From NCBI GenBank assembly GCA_039812485.1, contig JBDIAP010000054.1, positions 1 through 21,306 on the forward strand: DNA of 21,306 nucleotides. Direction: 5' to 3'. A model generated the notes under the pieces. The model was given only the letters and a program-made list of their open reading frames with translations, was not told the origin of the DNA and did not search any database. The stretch is from Kineosphaera sp039812485. Its GTDB lineage: Bacteria > Actinomycetota > Actinomycetes > Actinomycetales > Dermatophilaceae. Numbering within the stretch: the stretch's first letter is position 1; each line of letters starts with the position of its first letter. Of this stretch, positions 1 through 8,182 are shown piece by piece. The position numbers and the translations under genes were made by a program.

Positions 1-222
1 GAGGTCGTCCGCCTCGGCGCGCACCGCGCGGGCCAGCGCCTGCGCGAAGTCGGCGTCGGCGGCCAGGCCGGCCGCGGTCGTGTCCTGCGAGTCGGCGCGG
101 CGGCGCAGGGTCGCCGCGTCCTCCCGGCCTCGCTCGCGGGCCTTGGCCCGGCCGCGCAGCAGCACGGCCACCAGCGCCACCACCACGACCAGCACGATGA
201 CGATCCACATCACGGTGTCCAC
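1..222 (-). CDS. Small membrane-anchored protein, N-terminal part (cut by window edge)
   Basis: The minus strand is open from a GTG at 222 to the first base of the window (74 codons, no stop). After a few residues comes one hydrophobic stretch (WIVIVLVVVVALVAVLL, about residues 6-22). It is followed by a basic stop-transfer segment (RGRAKARERGR) and an Ala/Arg/Asp-rich, probably helical region. This looks like a single-pass protein with a short outside N-terminus and a cytosolic tail. A GGAGG lies 3 bases before the GTG at 222; the in-frame GTG at 213 or ATG at 210 are alternative starts with longer spacing. It is divergent from gltA. I do not recognise a family, and the C-terminus lies outside the window. 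Confidence 0.6.
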   Translation of the reverse strand, partial: MDTVMWIVIVLVVVVALVAVLLRGRAKARERGREDAATLRRRADSQDTTAAGLAADADFAQALARAVRAEADDL

Positions 223-432
223 GGTCCTCCACCTACCCCTCGGGGCTCGAGTCGACACCGCCCGCGCGGGGCGGTCGTCCGGGCAAGATACGCCGACCCA
301 CGCGCCCCGCGCCGCTCGGCGACCCGCCCCCGGCTCGTCGGCCCACGGCCTGCCCGGCGAATTCGGCTCTATGTCATCGGCCCCCGGGCCCGCGGAGGGC
401 GCGGGACCGCCTCCACTCCTCCTACCGGAGGG

Positions 433-483
433 CTGACCACCCGAGCGCCCCGTGGTTAGGCTGACCGCAACCGACCCAAGGAG
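433..483 (+). promoter_or_regulatory. Predicted gltA promoter and Shine-Dalgarno
   Basis: A -35-like CTGACC (433-438) is separated by 18 bp from a -10-like TAGGCT (457-462), which fits the actinobacterial TANNNT pattern. A good Shine-Dalgarno, AAGGAG (478-483), sits 6 bases before the gltA ATG. Transcription would start near 469, giving a leader of about 20 bases. The rest of the divergent region (223-432) holds a perfect 7-bp hairpin (257-263 with 269-275), transcribed only as leader of the minus-strand gene. I recognise nothing else there. Confidence 0.5.
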
Positions 484-489
484 AGCGCC

Positions 490-1776
<1,287 letters not shown>

Positions 1777-1829
1777 CGTCGGCCCCCCGACAGGCCGTCA
1801 CGGGCGGTCCGCGAGCCGCCGCCCCGTCT

Positions 1830-1844
1830 GTGACGGTTTGTCAC
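1830..1844. promoter_or_regulatory. Palindrome between gltA and the LacI-family gene; possible operator
   Basis: GTGAC, GGTTT, GTCAC is a perfect 5-bp inverted repeat with a 5-base spacer, about 140 bp before the regulator start. It resembles a CRP/GlxR site (TGTGA-N6-TCACA), but the half-site spacing is one base too long, and it is not a typical LacI operator with a central CG. It could be an operator for the neighbouring regulator; that is inference only. Confidence 0.25.
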
Positions 1845-1968
1845 GGTATGCCCCGCTGACCTGCGGCGGGTCCGCGTCGGCCGTCCGTGGGTCGGCCAGA
1901 GCGCCCCGCCGCGGAGTCGGCCGCCGCGGCATGTCCGATTATGACGATCCATTCGTCCGACTTTGTGC

Positions 1969-1974
1969 GAACCT
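1969..1974 (+). promoter_or_regulatory. Weak -10-like hexamer 7 bases before the LacI-family start
   Basis: GAACCT has the A2 and T6 of a -10 box and lies 7 bases before the GTG at 1982, where no Shine-Dalgarno is visible. The spacing matches the leaderless pattern of other genes here and supports GTG 1982 over the in-frame ATG at 1931. The hexamer itself is a poor match. Confidence 0.25.
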
Positions 1975-1981
1975 GTCCCCT

Positions 1982-3034
1982 GTGAACGACCGCGTGAAGG
2001 CTGCAGACGTGGCAAGACTCGCCGGCGTCTCACGCACCGCGGTGTCCTTCGTGCTCAACGGGCGCGCTGAGGGCAACATCGCCCCGGCCACCGCCGAACG
2101 CGTCCGAGCCGCGGCCCAGGAGCTGGGCTACTCGCCCGATCGTGTGGCCCAGAGCCTGCGCCTCCAACGCACCCACGTCGTCGGACTCGTCACCGACGAG
2201 ATCGCGTCGTCGCCGTTCGCCGGTCGGCTGCTCTCGGGCGCCGTCGACCGGGCGGCCGAATCGGGCTACGTGCTCGTGCTCTTCGACAGCCAGGGCCGCG
2301 TCGAGCGCGAGCAGGAGGCCATCGAGGAGTTCTCGCGGCGCCGGGTCGACGGACTCGTCTACGCCGCGATGCACCTGCGTGAGGCCACGCACCTGCCGAC
2401 GACCACGCTGCCCCTCGTGCTCGCCAACTGTCTCGACCCCACGGGACGGCACTCCAGCACGACCCCCGACAACGTCGGCGCCGGCGCGCAGGCCGCGCGA
2501 CACCTACTGGGTCTCGGTCACCGGCGGATCCTCATGCTCGGCGGTCCCGACGACATCGCGGGCGAGCAGCGTCGCGACGGCTTCCGATCCGCCGCCCTCG
2601 AGGTCGGGCTGGGCGCCGAGCAGGCTCCGGTGATCAACCTGGGCCGGGTGTGGACGATCGACGTCGGCTACGCGGGCGCCATGAGCGTCTTCACCGACGA
2701 GCGGGGCGAGGTGCTGCCGGCGGACGAGCGGCCGACCGGTGTCTTCGCCGTCAACGACCGCGTCGCGCTGGGGGCGTTGCTCGCCCTATGCCGCCTCGGG
2801 CTCGACGTGCCGCGGGACGTGTCGATCGTCGGCTTCGACGACCAGGAGCAGCTCGCCGCGCACGTCGTGCCGGCGCTGACGACGTTCGCCCTGCCGCACC
2901 GCCAGATGGGCGAGACCGCCGTCGACCGGCTGCTCGCCCGCCTCATCCGCAGCCGCGAGCCCGCCCGCGAGGGCACGCTGCTGCTGCCCTGCGCCTTCGT
3001 GGAGCGCGAGTCGACCGCGCCGCCGCACCACTGA
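1982..3034 (+). CDS. LacI/GalR-family transcriptional regulator
   Basis: A 350-residue DNA-binding regulator. The N-terminal helix-turn-helix plus hinge is classic for the family: VKAADVARLAGVSRTAVSFV at residues 5-24, then LNGR and the hinge segment LGYSPDRVAQSL. A periplasmic-binding-protein-like sensor domain follows (HVVGLV, VDGLVYA, ILMLGGP, then PTGVFAVNDRVALGAL and VSIVGFDDQEQLAAHVVPAL). Such proteins usually repress sugar or metabolite genes and release DNA on ligand binding; the ligand cannot be read from sequence. There is no sugar-catabolic gene nearby, so it may act elsewhere or on itself. I chose GTG 1982 because it puts the HTH at the usual distance from the N-terminus. ATG 1931 would add 17 unusual residues. 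The stop codon lies inside a 23-bp tandem repeat. Confidence 0.92.
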   Translation: MNDRVKAADVARLAGVSRTAVSFVLNGRAEGNIAPATAERVRAAAQELGYSPDRVAQSLRLQRTHVVGLVTDEIASSPFAGRLLSGAVDRAAESGYVLVLFDSQGRVEREQEAIEEFSRRRVDGLVYAAMHLREATHLPTTTLPLVLANCLDPTGRHSSTTPDNVGAGAQAARHLLGLGHRRILMLGGPDDIAGEQRRDGFRSAALEVGLGAEQAPVINLGRVWTIDVGYAGAMSVFTDERGEVLPADERPTGVFAVNDRVALGALLALCRLGLDVPRDVSIVGFDDQEQLAAHVVPALTTFALPHRQMGETAVDRLLARLIRSREPAREGTLLLPCAFVERESTAPPHH

Positions 3035-3097
3035 GGCGGTGGCCGCCGCGCCACTGAGGCGGTGGACGCCGCGCCACTGAGGCGGTGGACGGCGGCC
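3029..3097 (+). repeat. Three 23-bp tandem repeats across the LacI-family stop codon
   Basis: Units start at 3029, 3052 and 3075. Each begins CACTGAGGCGGTGG, and the remaining 9 bases vary slightly (CCGCCGCGC, ACGCCGCGC, ACGGCGGCC). The first TGA (3032-3034) is the stop of the regulator gene, so each unit carries a copy of the stop region. Each unit can form small hairpins (CGCC-ACTGA-GGCG or CCAC-TGAGGCG-GTGG). The array may act as a weak terminator or may simply be slippage-derived duplication. The period is not a multiple of three. Confidence 0.85.
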
Positions 3098-3175
3098 GGG
3101 AGGGCATCGACGCATCTCGCGGCCCTCTCTGGCGCCCCTGGCCGCCCACCCCCTGCGTTGCGTCTGCCGACGCGT

Positions 3176-3181
3176 CACACT
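3176..3181 (+). promoter_or_regulatory. -10-like hexamer 6 bases before the AI-2E-family GTG
   Basis: CACACT, then 6 bases, then GTG at 3188. No Shine-Dalgarno is visible. The geometry is that of an actinobacterial leaderless start, but the hexamer lacks the first T and no -35 is clear. Confidence 0.3.
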
Positions 3182-3187
3182 GAACGA

Positions 3188-4720
3188 GTGACCGGAGCCA
3201 CCCCGCGTGATGCGCACGCCGATCCCCGGCCCGCTGCGCCCGCCGACACCCGGCCCGACGACGCTCCTGGAGTCGGCCCTGACGCCGACCGTGACGCCGG
3301 GACTGGTGCCCGGCCGGGCTCCCACCAGGGGGGCTCTGAGGCGGCGAACCGCCACGAACGAGGCGCGACCGAGGCGGAGCCCGGCGGCGAGGAGACAGGC
3401 GCTGAGGAGACAGGCGCTGAGGAGACAGGCGCTCAGGAGACAGGCGGCGAGCAGGCAGGCGGGGCGGAGCCGGTCGCCGGCGCCGGCAGCTCGAAGGACA
3501 CCACCTCTGCCCACACCACCTCTGCCGACGCCCCCTCTGCCCACGCCTCGCTCGTCGACCGTCTCGACTCGCCCAAGCCCGCCGACCAGCCGCATGCGGT
3601 CGAGCTGAGCCGCAGCGGCCAGCACGACGACGAGGTGCCGATCTCGTCGCGGCCCGGCACGATCCCGCGGGCCGGCATCGTGCTGCTCGTCATCGCCGCC
3701 GGCTGGCTCTCGGTGACGGCCGTGCGCAACCTGCAGGGCATCGTCGGGCCGCTGCTGCTGACCCTCAACCTCGTCATCGTCGCCTACCCGGTGCAGGCCA
3801 AGCTCAACCGGCTGGGCGTGCCGCGCGTGCTCGGCGCGTGCGTGTCGGCGCTCATCGTCTTCGCGATCGTCATCGCCTTCTTCAGCGCGCTGGGCTGGTC
3901 GATGGCGATGCTCGTGCAGGAGATCCCTGGATACCAGCAGCAGTTCTCGGCCCTCTACCAGTCAGGGCTGGAGCAGCTGGCGCGCATCGGGGTCAGCGAG
4001 ACCCAGGCGATGGCGCAGCTGCAGGCCCAGCTCAACCCCTCACGCGTCGTCGGCTTCGCCACCTCGACGCTGTCGGGACTCACCGGCGCCCTGTCGATGC
4101 TGCTGGTCACCGTGACGATCATCTTCGTCGTGCTCATCGACTCGATGCAGCTGGGCACCCGGCTGCAGGTGGCCGCCCGCTCTCACGACGACATCGTCGC
4201 CGCGCTGCTCGGCTTCGCCCGCGGAGTGCGCCGCTACTGGATCGTGTCGAGCATCTTCGGCGCCATCGTCGCCGCCCTCGACGTCGTGGCGCTGCTCCAG
4301 CTCGGCGTGCCGCTGGCGTTCGTGTGGGGGCTGCTGTCGTTCCTCACCAACTACATCCCCAACATCGGCTTCGTGCTCGGCATCGTGCCGCCGGCGCTCA
4401 TGGCGCTCATGGCCAACGGCCCGCAGACGGCGCTCTTCGTCGTCATCGCCTACTGCGTCATCAACTTCGTCATCCAGTCGATCATCATGCCCAAATACCT
4501 CGGCGACGCCGTCGGCGTCACGGCCACGGTGTCGCTGCTCTCGCTGCTCTTCTGGGCGTGGGTGCTCGGGCCGCTCGGCGCGCTGCTCGCCCTGCCGGCC
4601 ACGCTGCTGTGCAAGGCGCTGCTCGTCGACCTCGACCCGCGCCTGCGCTGGCTGGACGCGTTCATCTCCAGCCATCCCGAGGACAGCAACCAGCTGACCC
4701 CGAAGCCCGAGGGCGCGTAG
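3188..4720 (+). CDS. AI-2E/PerM-family membrane transporter with long N-terminal tail
   Basis: A 510-residue member of the AI-2E family transporter group (PerM, TqsA, YdiK). Family members are polytopic inner-membrane proteins proposed to export small molecules or ions; substrates vary and none can be assigned here. The core starts near residue 159 with hydrophobic segments (IVLLVIAAGWLSV, IVGPLLLTLNLVIVAYPV, VLGACVSALIVFAIVIAFF). A soluble helical stretch follows (EIPGYQQQFSALYQSGLEQL), then more membrane segments with the family signature FLTNYIPNIGFVLGIVPPAL and QSIIMPKYLGDAVGV. The first ~158 residues are an extra hydrophilic, acidic, low-complexity region with two pentapeptide repeats, absent from typical ~350-residue members. 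GTG 3188 is chosen by a -10-like box; the tail makes the true start uncertain, and GTG 3635 would also keep the membrane core. It is convergent with the hydrolase gene, 23 bp apart. Confidence 0.85.
   Translation: MTGATPRDAHADPRPAAPADTRPDDAPGVGPDADRDAGTGARPGSHQGGSEAANRHERGATEAEPGGEETGAEETGAEETGAQETGGEQAGGAEPVAGAGSSKDTTSAHTTSADAPSAHASLVDRLDSPKPADQPHAVELSRSGQHDDEVPISSRPGTIPRAGIVLLVIAAGWLSVTAVRNLQGIVGPLLLTLNLVIVAYPVQAKLNRLGVPRVLGACVSALIVFAIVIAFFSALGWSMAMLVQEIPGYQQQFSALYQSGLEQLARIGVSETQAMAQLQAQLNPSRVVGFATSTLSGLTGALSMLLVTVTIIFVVLIDSMQLGTRLQVAARSHDDIVAALLGFARGVRRYWIVSSIFGAIVAALDVVALLQLGVPLAFVWGLLSFLTNYIPNIGFVLGIVPPALMALMANGPQTALFVVIAYCVINFVIQSIIMPKYLGDAVGVTATVSLLSLLFWAWVLGPLGALLALPATLLCKALLVDLDPRLRWLDAFISSHPEDSNQLTPKPEGA
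3389..3463 (+). repeat. 15-bp tandem repeat coding for EETGA units
   Basis: GAGGAGACAGGCGCT is repeated exactly at 3389, 3404 and 3419, followed by two degenerate units (3434-3448 and 3449-3463). The reading frame is kept, giving EETGA three times, then QETGG and EQAGG, at residues 68-92 of the AI-2E-family protein. Length change by slippage would not break the frame. Confidence 0.9.
3500..3544 (+). repeat. Second 15-bp tandem repeat, TTSAH units, in the same tail
   Basis: ACCACCTCTGCCCAC (3500-3514) is followed by ACCACCTCTGCCGAC and GCCCCCTCTGCCCAC. They encode TTSAH, TTSAD and APSAH at residues 105-119 of the AI-2E-family protein. The sequence is unrelated to the EETGA repeat but has the same 15-bp period. 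Confidence 0.85.
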
Positions 4721-4743
4721 GCGATCCGCCCAGCCCTCGCCGG

Positions 4744-5637
4744 TCAGGCCTGACCCGCGAGCCAGGTCATGCCCGACCCCCAGTGCGTCCGCGAGTAGGC
4801 CGTGGTGTGGCCGCCGGCATCGAATGTCGTCACCGCCCGCGGCAGCTTGCGCGCCAGAGCGACGTTGCCCGGATAGAAGCGGTCGCTCGTGCCGCACGCC
4901 ATCCACAGGGGGATGCGCCGCAGCGCATCGACGCGCCCGAAGATCGAGCAGCGCGCGAAGTCGTCGGCGTCGTCGAACGCCCCCGCCGACGTGCCCGCGA
5001 ACGTGTGCCGCAGCGCCGCGCTCATCGTCACGACCCCCGTGACCCGTTGCGGCCCGAGCTCGCTCGCCAGGTAGAGCGCCCCGAAACCGCCCATCGACAC
5101 GCCGGTGAGGCCGATGCGGTCGGTCGGCAGGCCCTTCTTCGCGAGCAGCGGCAGGAACTCCCGCGTCAGCATCGCGGGGGCGTCCGAATCGGCCCGCGGG
5201 TGCCAGTAGGTGAGCCGCCCGTCGATCGCGGCGATCGCCAGCCCGGTCTCGCGCGCGATGCGCGCGGCGTCGAGCGCCGTGAACCACATGCTCGCCCCGG
5301 CGCCCTTGCCGTGCAACGCGATGACGAGGCCACGGGCGTCGCGCGGCACGGCCAACCGCCACGCCAGCGCCTCCCCCGGCACGTAGGCCGACTCCAGCCG
5401 CCCCCGGCTCGTCGCCACGCCGGAGGCGAGCAGCACGCTCTCGGCGGGGCTGCCGACGGCGCTCAGCGCCCCGAGGAACGCGGCCGATCGCAGCACCGTG
5501 CGGCGATCGAGACGAGCGGCGAGCACGCGCGACAGCGGGGTCTGGCGGGTGGACAGGCGGGCGCGCGCGGGCACCGGCATCATGCCGGCAGCCGCGCTGC
5601 GGTCGCTGCTGTCGTCAGCGACCGTGCGAGCGGACAC
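4744..5637 (-). CDS. Tat-exported alpha/beta hydrolase (esterase-like)
   Basis: A 297-residue serine hydrolase with a twin-arginine signal: LDRRTVLRSAAFLGALSAVG at residues 43-62, preceded by an unusually long charged n-region. It should be folded in the cytosol and exported. The catalytic triad is visible: the nucleophile elbow GVSMGG with Ser181, an Asp in GTSDRFY (Asp252) and a His in GGHTTAYS (His277). LVIALHGKGAGA (residues 104-115) is the usual HG oxyanion region. It resembles the esterase D / polyhydroxybutyrate depolymerase-like group; the substrate is unknown. I chose GTG 5637 because GGAAGGGG lies 8 bases upstream. The ATG pair at 5583/5580 has no ribosome site but would give a more standard signal peptide. 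A GATAGT -10-like box lies about 20 bp before the start. Confidence 0.85.
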   Translation of the reverse strand: MSARTVADDSSDRSAAAGMMPVPARARLSTRQTPLSRVLAARLDRRTVLRSAAFLGALSAVGSPAESVLLASGVATSRGRLESAYVPGEALAWRLAVPRDARGLVIALHGKGAGASMWFTALDAARIARETGLAIAAIDGRLTYWHPRADSDAPAMLTREFLPLLAKKGLPTDRIGLTGVSMGGFGALYLASELGPQRVTGVVTMSAALRHTFAGTSAGAFDDADDFARCSIFGRVDALRRIPLWMACGTSDRFYPGNVALARKLPRAVTTFDAGGHTTAYSRTHWGSGMTWLAGQA

Positions 5638-5936
5638 CCCCTGCACCCCTTCCACACCGCCACTATCGACGCTTCGGGCGCACCCACACACGAGTCGATA
5701 TCCAATCGTTGGCAATCCGTCCTGGCAGGCGGCGTGGGCGGCGGGCCGGCGGGCGACGAGAAGCCGAGCGCGGACGGCGGGCGGCGCGCGCCGGCGGGCG
5801 GCGCCCGCGGCGACTCTTCTCCTGCCCTGCCCGGAGGCGCCCAGGTGCGCCGCGCGCGGCTGCCCTCCGACGTCGGCGTGAGTGCGGCGCACCCTGCGCA
5901 CCCGCCGCGGGCGGGCGGTCCGCCTACGCTGCGGGC
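5638..5936. other. Divergent intergenic region between hydrolase and nadE
   Basis: About 300 bp without a gene. The left end holds the hydrolase leader and a -10-like GATAGT on the minus strand (5663-5668). An AT-richer patch at 5693-5714 contains the palindrome CCAATCGTTGG (5702-5712), which could bind a regulator. From about 5720 to 5920 the sequence is extremely GC-rich with no feature I can name. The right end carries the nadE -10 box. Confidence 0.5.
5925..5930 (+). promoter_or_regulatory. -10 box of nadE, leaderless type
   Basis: TACGCT fits TANNNT and is followed by exactly 6 bases and the ATG at 5937, so transcription would begin at the start codon. No Shine-Dalgarno precedes the ATG. 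No good -35 is visible in the GC-rich sequence upstream. Confidence 0.55.
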
Positions 5937-8021
5937 ATGGACTTCGCCAACGCCTACGCGCAGGGCTTCGCCCGGGTCGCCGCGTGCACGATGCCGATCG
6001 CCATCGCCGACCCGGTGCGCAACGTCGAGACGATCACGCGCATCGCGCGCGAGGTGCACGAGGAGGGCGCGGCGCTCGCGCTGTTTCCCGAGCTGTGCGT
6101 GTCGGGCTACGCGCTGGAGGACCTGCTGCTGCAGGATCCGCTGCTCGACGCGGTCGAGCGCGGGCTCGCGCAGCTTGCGACGGCGACCGCGGGGCTCATC
6201 CCGGTGCTCGTCGTCGGGGCGCCGCTGCGGCACGGCAACCGGCTCTTCAACTGCGCGGTCGTGCTGCATCGGGGGCGGATCCTCGGGGTCGCGCCGAAGT
6301 CGTCCCTGCCCAACTACCGCGAGTTCTACGAGAAGCGGCACTTCGCGCCCGGCGACGACCAGGCCGGCGCGACGCTGCGGCTCGGGGGCCCGCTCGCGGG
6401 CACGCAGGTGCCGTTCGGGCCGGACCTGCTCTTCCGGGCGCTCGACGTGCCAGGCTTCACGCTGCACGTCGAGGTCTGCGAGGACGCGTGGGTGCCGGTG
6501 CCGCCGAGCGCCCGGGCCGCGCTGGCGGGGGCCACGATCCTCGCCAACCCCTCCGGGAGCCCCATCACCGTGACGAAGGCCGACACCCGTCACCTCGTGT
6601 GCCGCTCGGCGAGCGCGCGGTGCCTGGCCGCCTACGTCTACGCCGCCGCCGGCGAGGGTGAGTCGAGCACCGACCTGTCCTGGGACGGGCAGACGATGAT
6701 CTACGAGTGCGGCGAGCTGCTCGCGCAGACCGAGCGCTTCCCCGCCGGGCCGCGGCGCAGCGTCGCCGACATCGACCTCGACCTGCTGCGCCAGGAGCGG
6801 GCGCGCCAGGGCAGCTTCGACGACAACCGCCGCACGATGGCCGACCTGGGCGAGATTCCTTTTCGCACCGTGGAGTTCACGCTCGACCCGCCGTCAGGGG
6901 ACCTCGGGCTGCGGCGGGCCGTCGACCGTTTCCCGTTCGTGCCCAACGACCCGTCGCGGCTGGAGCAGGACTGCTACGAGGCGTATGCGATCCAGGTCAG
7001 CGGGCTGGAGCAGCGGCTGCGCGCGATCGGCAACCCCAAGATCGTCATCGGCGTCAGCGGCGGCCTGGACTCGACGCACGCGCTCATCGTCGCGGCCAAG
7101 GCCATGGACCGGCTGGGGCGGCCGCGCAGCGACATCCTCGCCTACACGATGCCGGGCTTCGCGACCGGCGATCACACGAAGAACAACGCGCTCGCGCTGT
7201 GCGAGTCGCTCGGGGTGCCGTGCGAGGTGCTCGACATCCGGCCCACCGCGACGCAGATGCTGCGCGACATGGGGCACCCGTTCGGAGTGTCCAACGGGCG
7301 TGAGGAGGTCTACGACGTCACGTTCGAGAACGTGCAGGCGGGGCTGCGCACCGACTACCTCTTCCGGCTCGCGAACCACCTCGGCGGCATCGTGCTCGGC
7401 ACCGGCGACCTGTCGGAGCTGGCGCTCGGCTGGTGCACGTACGGCGTCGGCGACCAGATGAGCCACTACGCCGTCAACACCGGCGTGCCGAAGACGCTCA
7501 TCCAGCACCTCATCCGGTGGGTCGTGTCGTCGAGGCAGTTCGAGCCGCAGGTCGGGCAGGTGCTGCTGTCGATCCTCGCGACCGAGATCACGCCCGAACT
7601 CGTCCCGACGAGGGACGGCGAGGTGCCGCAGAGCACGGAGGCGAGCATCGGCCCCTACAACCTGCAGGACTTCACGCTGTTCCACGTGCTGCGGCACGGG
7701 ATGCGCCCGAGCCGGATCGCGTTTCTCGCCTGGCACGCGTGGCACGACGCGGAGCTCGGCGAGTGGCCGGCGGGCGTCGAGGGCAGCAAGCGGGTCGCCT
7801 ACGACCTGGGGGTGATTCGGCGGTGGATGGAGGTCTTCCTCAAGCGCTACTTCGCGTTCAGCCAGTTCAAGCGGTCGGCGCTGCCGAACGGGCCGAAGGT
7901 GTTGGCCGGCGGCTCGCTGTCGCCGCGCGGCGACTGGCGCGCGCCGAGCGACGGCAACGCCGCGGTGTGGCTGGCGGACTGGGAGCGGGTGCCGGAGCTC
8001 TGGCCGGGCGCGTCGGGCTGA
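5937..8021 (+). CDS. nadE: Glutamine-dependent NAD+ synthetase
   Basis: A 694-residue two-domain enzyme making NAD+ from deamido-NAD+ (NaAD), ATP and glutamine, the last step of NAD biosynthesis in the cytosol. The N-terminal nitrilase-type glutaminase has the triad Glu52 (LFPELCVSGY), Lys121 (APKSSLPNYREFY) and Cys181 (VEVCEDAW). The C-terminal ATP-pyrophosphatase domain has the P-loop SGGLDST in IVIGVSGGLDSTHAL, and GTGDLSELALGWCTYG. Length and architecture match the actinobacterial (Mycobacterium tuberculosis-type, ~680 residues) glutamine-using enzyme, not the short ammonia-using NadE. The N-terminal MDFANAYAQGFARVAACTMP is typical of the family. The ATG is fixed by a leaderless promoter. 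It appears monocistronic, with a hairpin 10 bp after the stop. Confidence 0.97.
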   Translation: MDFANAYAQGFARVAACTMPIAIADPVRNVETITRIAREVHEEGAALALFPELCVSGYALEDLLLQDPLLDAVERGLAQLATATAGLIPVLVVGAPLRHGNRLFNCAVVLHRGRILGVAPKSSLPNYREFYEKRHFAPGDDQAGATLRLGGPLAGTQVPFGPDLLFRALDVPGFTLHVEVCEDAWVPVPPSARAALAGATILANPSGSPITVTKADTRHLVCRSASARCLAAYVYAAAGEGESSTDLSWDGQTMIYECGELLAQTERFPAGPRRSVADIDLDLLRQERARQGSFDDNRRTMADLGEIPFRTVEFTLDPPSGDLGLRRAVDRFPFVPNDPSRLEQDCYEAYAIQVSGLEQRLRAIGNPKIVIGVSGGLDSTHALIVAAKAMDRLGRPRSDILAYTMPGFATGDHTKNNALALCESLGVPCEVLDIRPTATQMLRDMGHPFGVSNGREEVYDVTFENVQAGLRTDYLFRLANHLGGIVLGTGDLSELALGWCTYGVGDQMSHYAVNTGVPKTLIQHLIRWVVSSRQFEPQVGQVLLSILATEITPELVPTRDGEVPQSTEASIGPYNLQDFTLFHVLRHGMRPSRIAFLAWHAWHDAELGEWPAGVEGSKRVAYDLGVIRRWMEVFLKRYFAFSQFKRSALPNGPKVLAGGSLSPRGDWRAPSDGNAAVWLADWERVPELWPGASG

Positions 8022-8031
8022 CGGGCGCACC

Positions 8032-8056
8032 GAGGGCTGGGTCTCCGGCAGCCCTC
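8032..8056 (+). terminator. Hairpin after nadE
   Basis: GAGGGCTG (8032-8039) pairs perfectly with CAGCCCTC (8049-8056) around a 9-base loop, starting 10 bp after the nadE stop. There is no U-tract, as is common in high-GC actinobacteria. The same 3' arm sequence recurs at 8121-8128, so alternative pairings are possible. Confidence 0.5.
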
Positions 8057-8058
8057 CA

Positions 8059-8127
8059 GGCCCAGGGCTGGGGTTCTGGCCGAAGCGCAGCGCTACGGCT
8101 CTTGCCCTGGGCCCAAACCTCAGCCCT
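8059..8127 (+). repeat. Overlapping inverted repeats between nadE and the GT-C-like gene
   Basis: GGCCCAGGG (8059-8067) pairs with CCCTGGGCC (8105-8113). Overlapping it, AGGGCTGGGGTT (8064-8075) pairs with AACCTCAGCCCT (8116-8127) with one mismatch (a G-U pair in RNA). The two helices share bases and cannot form together. Between the arms is the small palindrome AGCGCAGCGCT. With the hairpin just upstream this makes a dense set of competing structures. Confidence 0.6.
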
Positions 8128-8170
8128 CGACGACCGCCGCGCGGCGCTCGGGGTCCGGCGCTCCCGGCGC

Positions 8171-8176
8171 GACAAT
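8171..8176 (+). promoter_or_regulatory. -10-like box before the GT-C-like gene
   Basis: GACAAT matches four of six TATAAT positions, including A2, A5 and T6. It is followed by 6 bases and the ATG at 8183, with no Shine-Dalgarno. This suggests a leaderless transcript independent of nadE. Confidence 0.45.
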
Positions 8177-8182
8177 GGGCCG

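Noticed and set aside
3029..3097. Possible CRISPR-like repeats.
   Set aside because: The 23-bp units are directly adjacent with no spacers, and no cas genes are present.
3838..6573. A very long plus-strand open frame (over 900 codons).
   Set aside because: It overlaps the AI-2E-family, hydrolase and nadE genes, is Arg/Pro/Ala-rich without domains, and is a shadow frame of GC-rich coding DNA.
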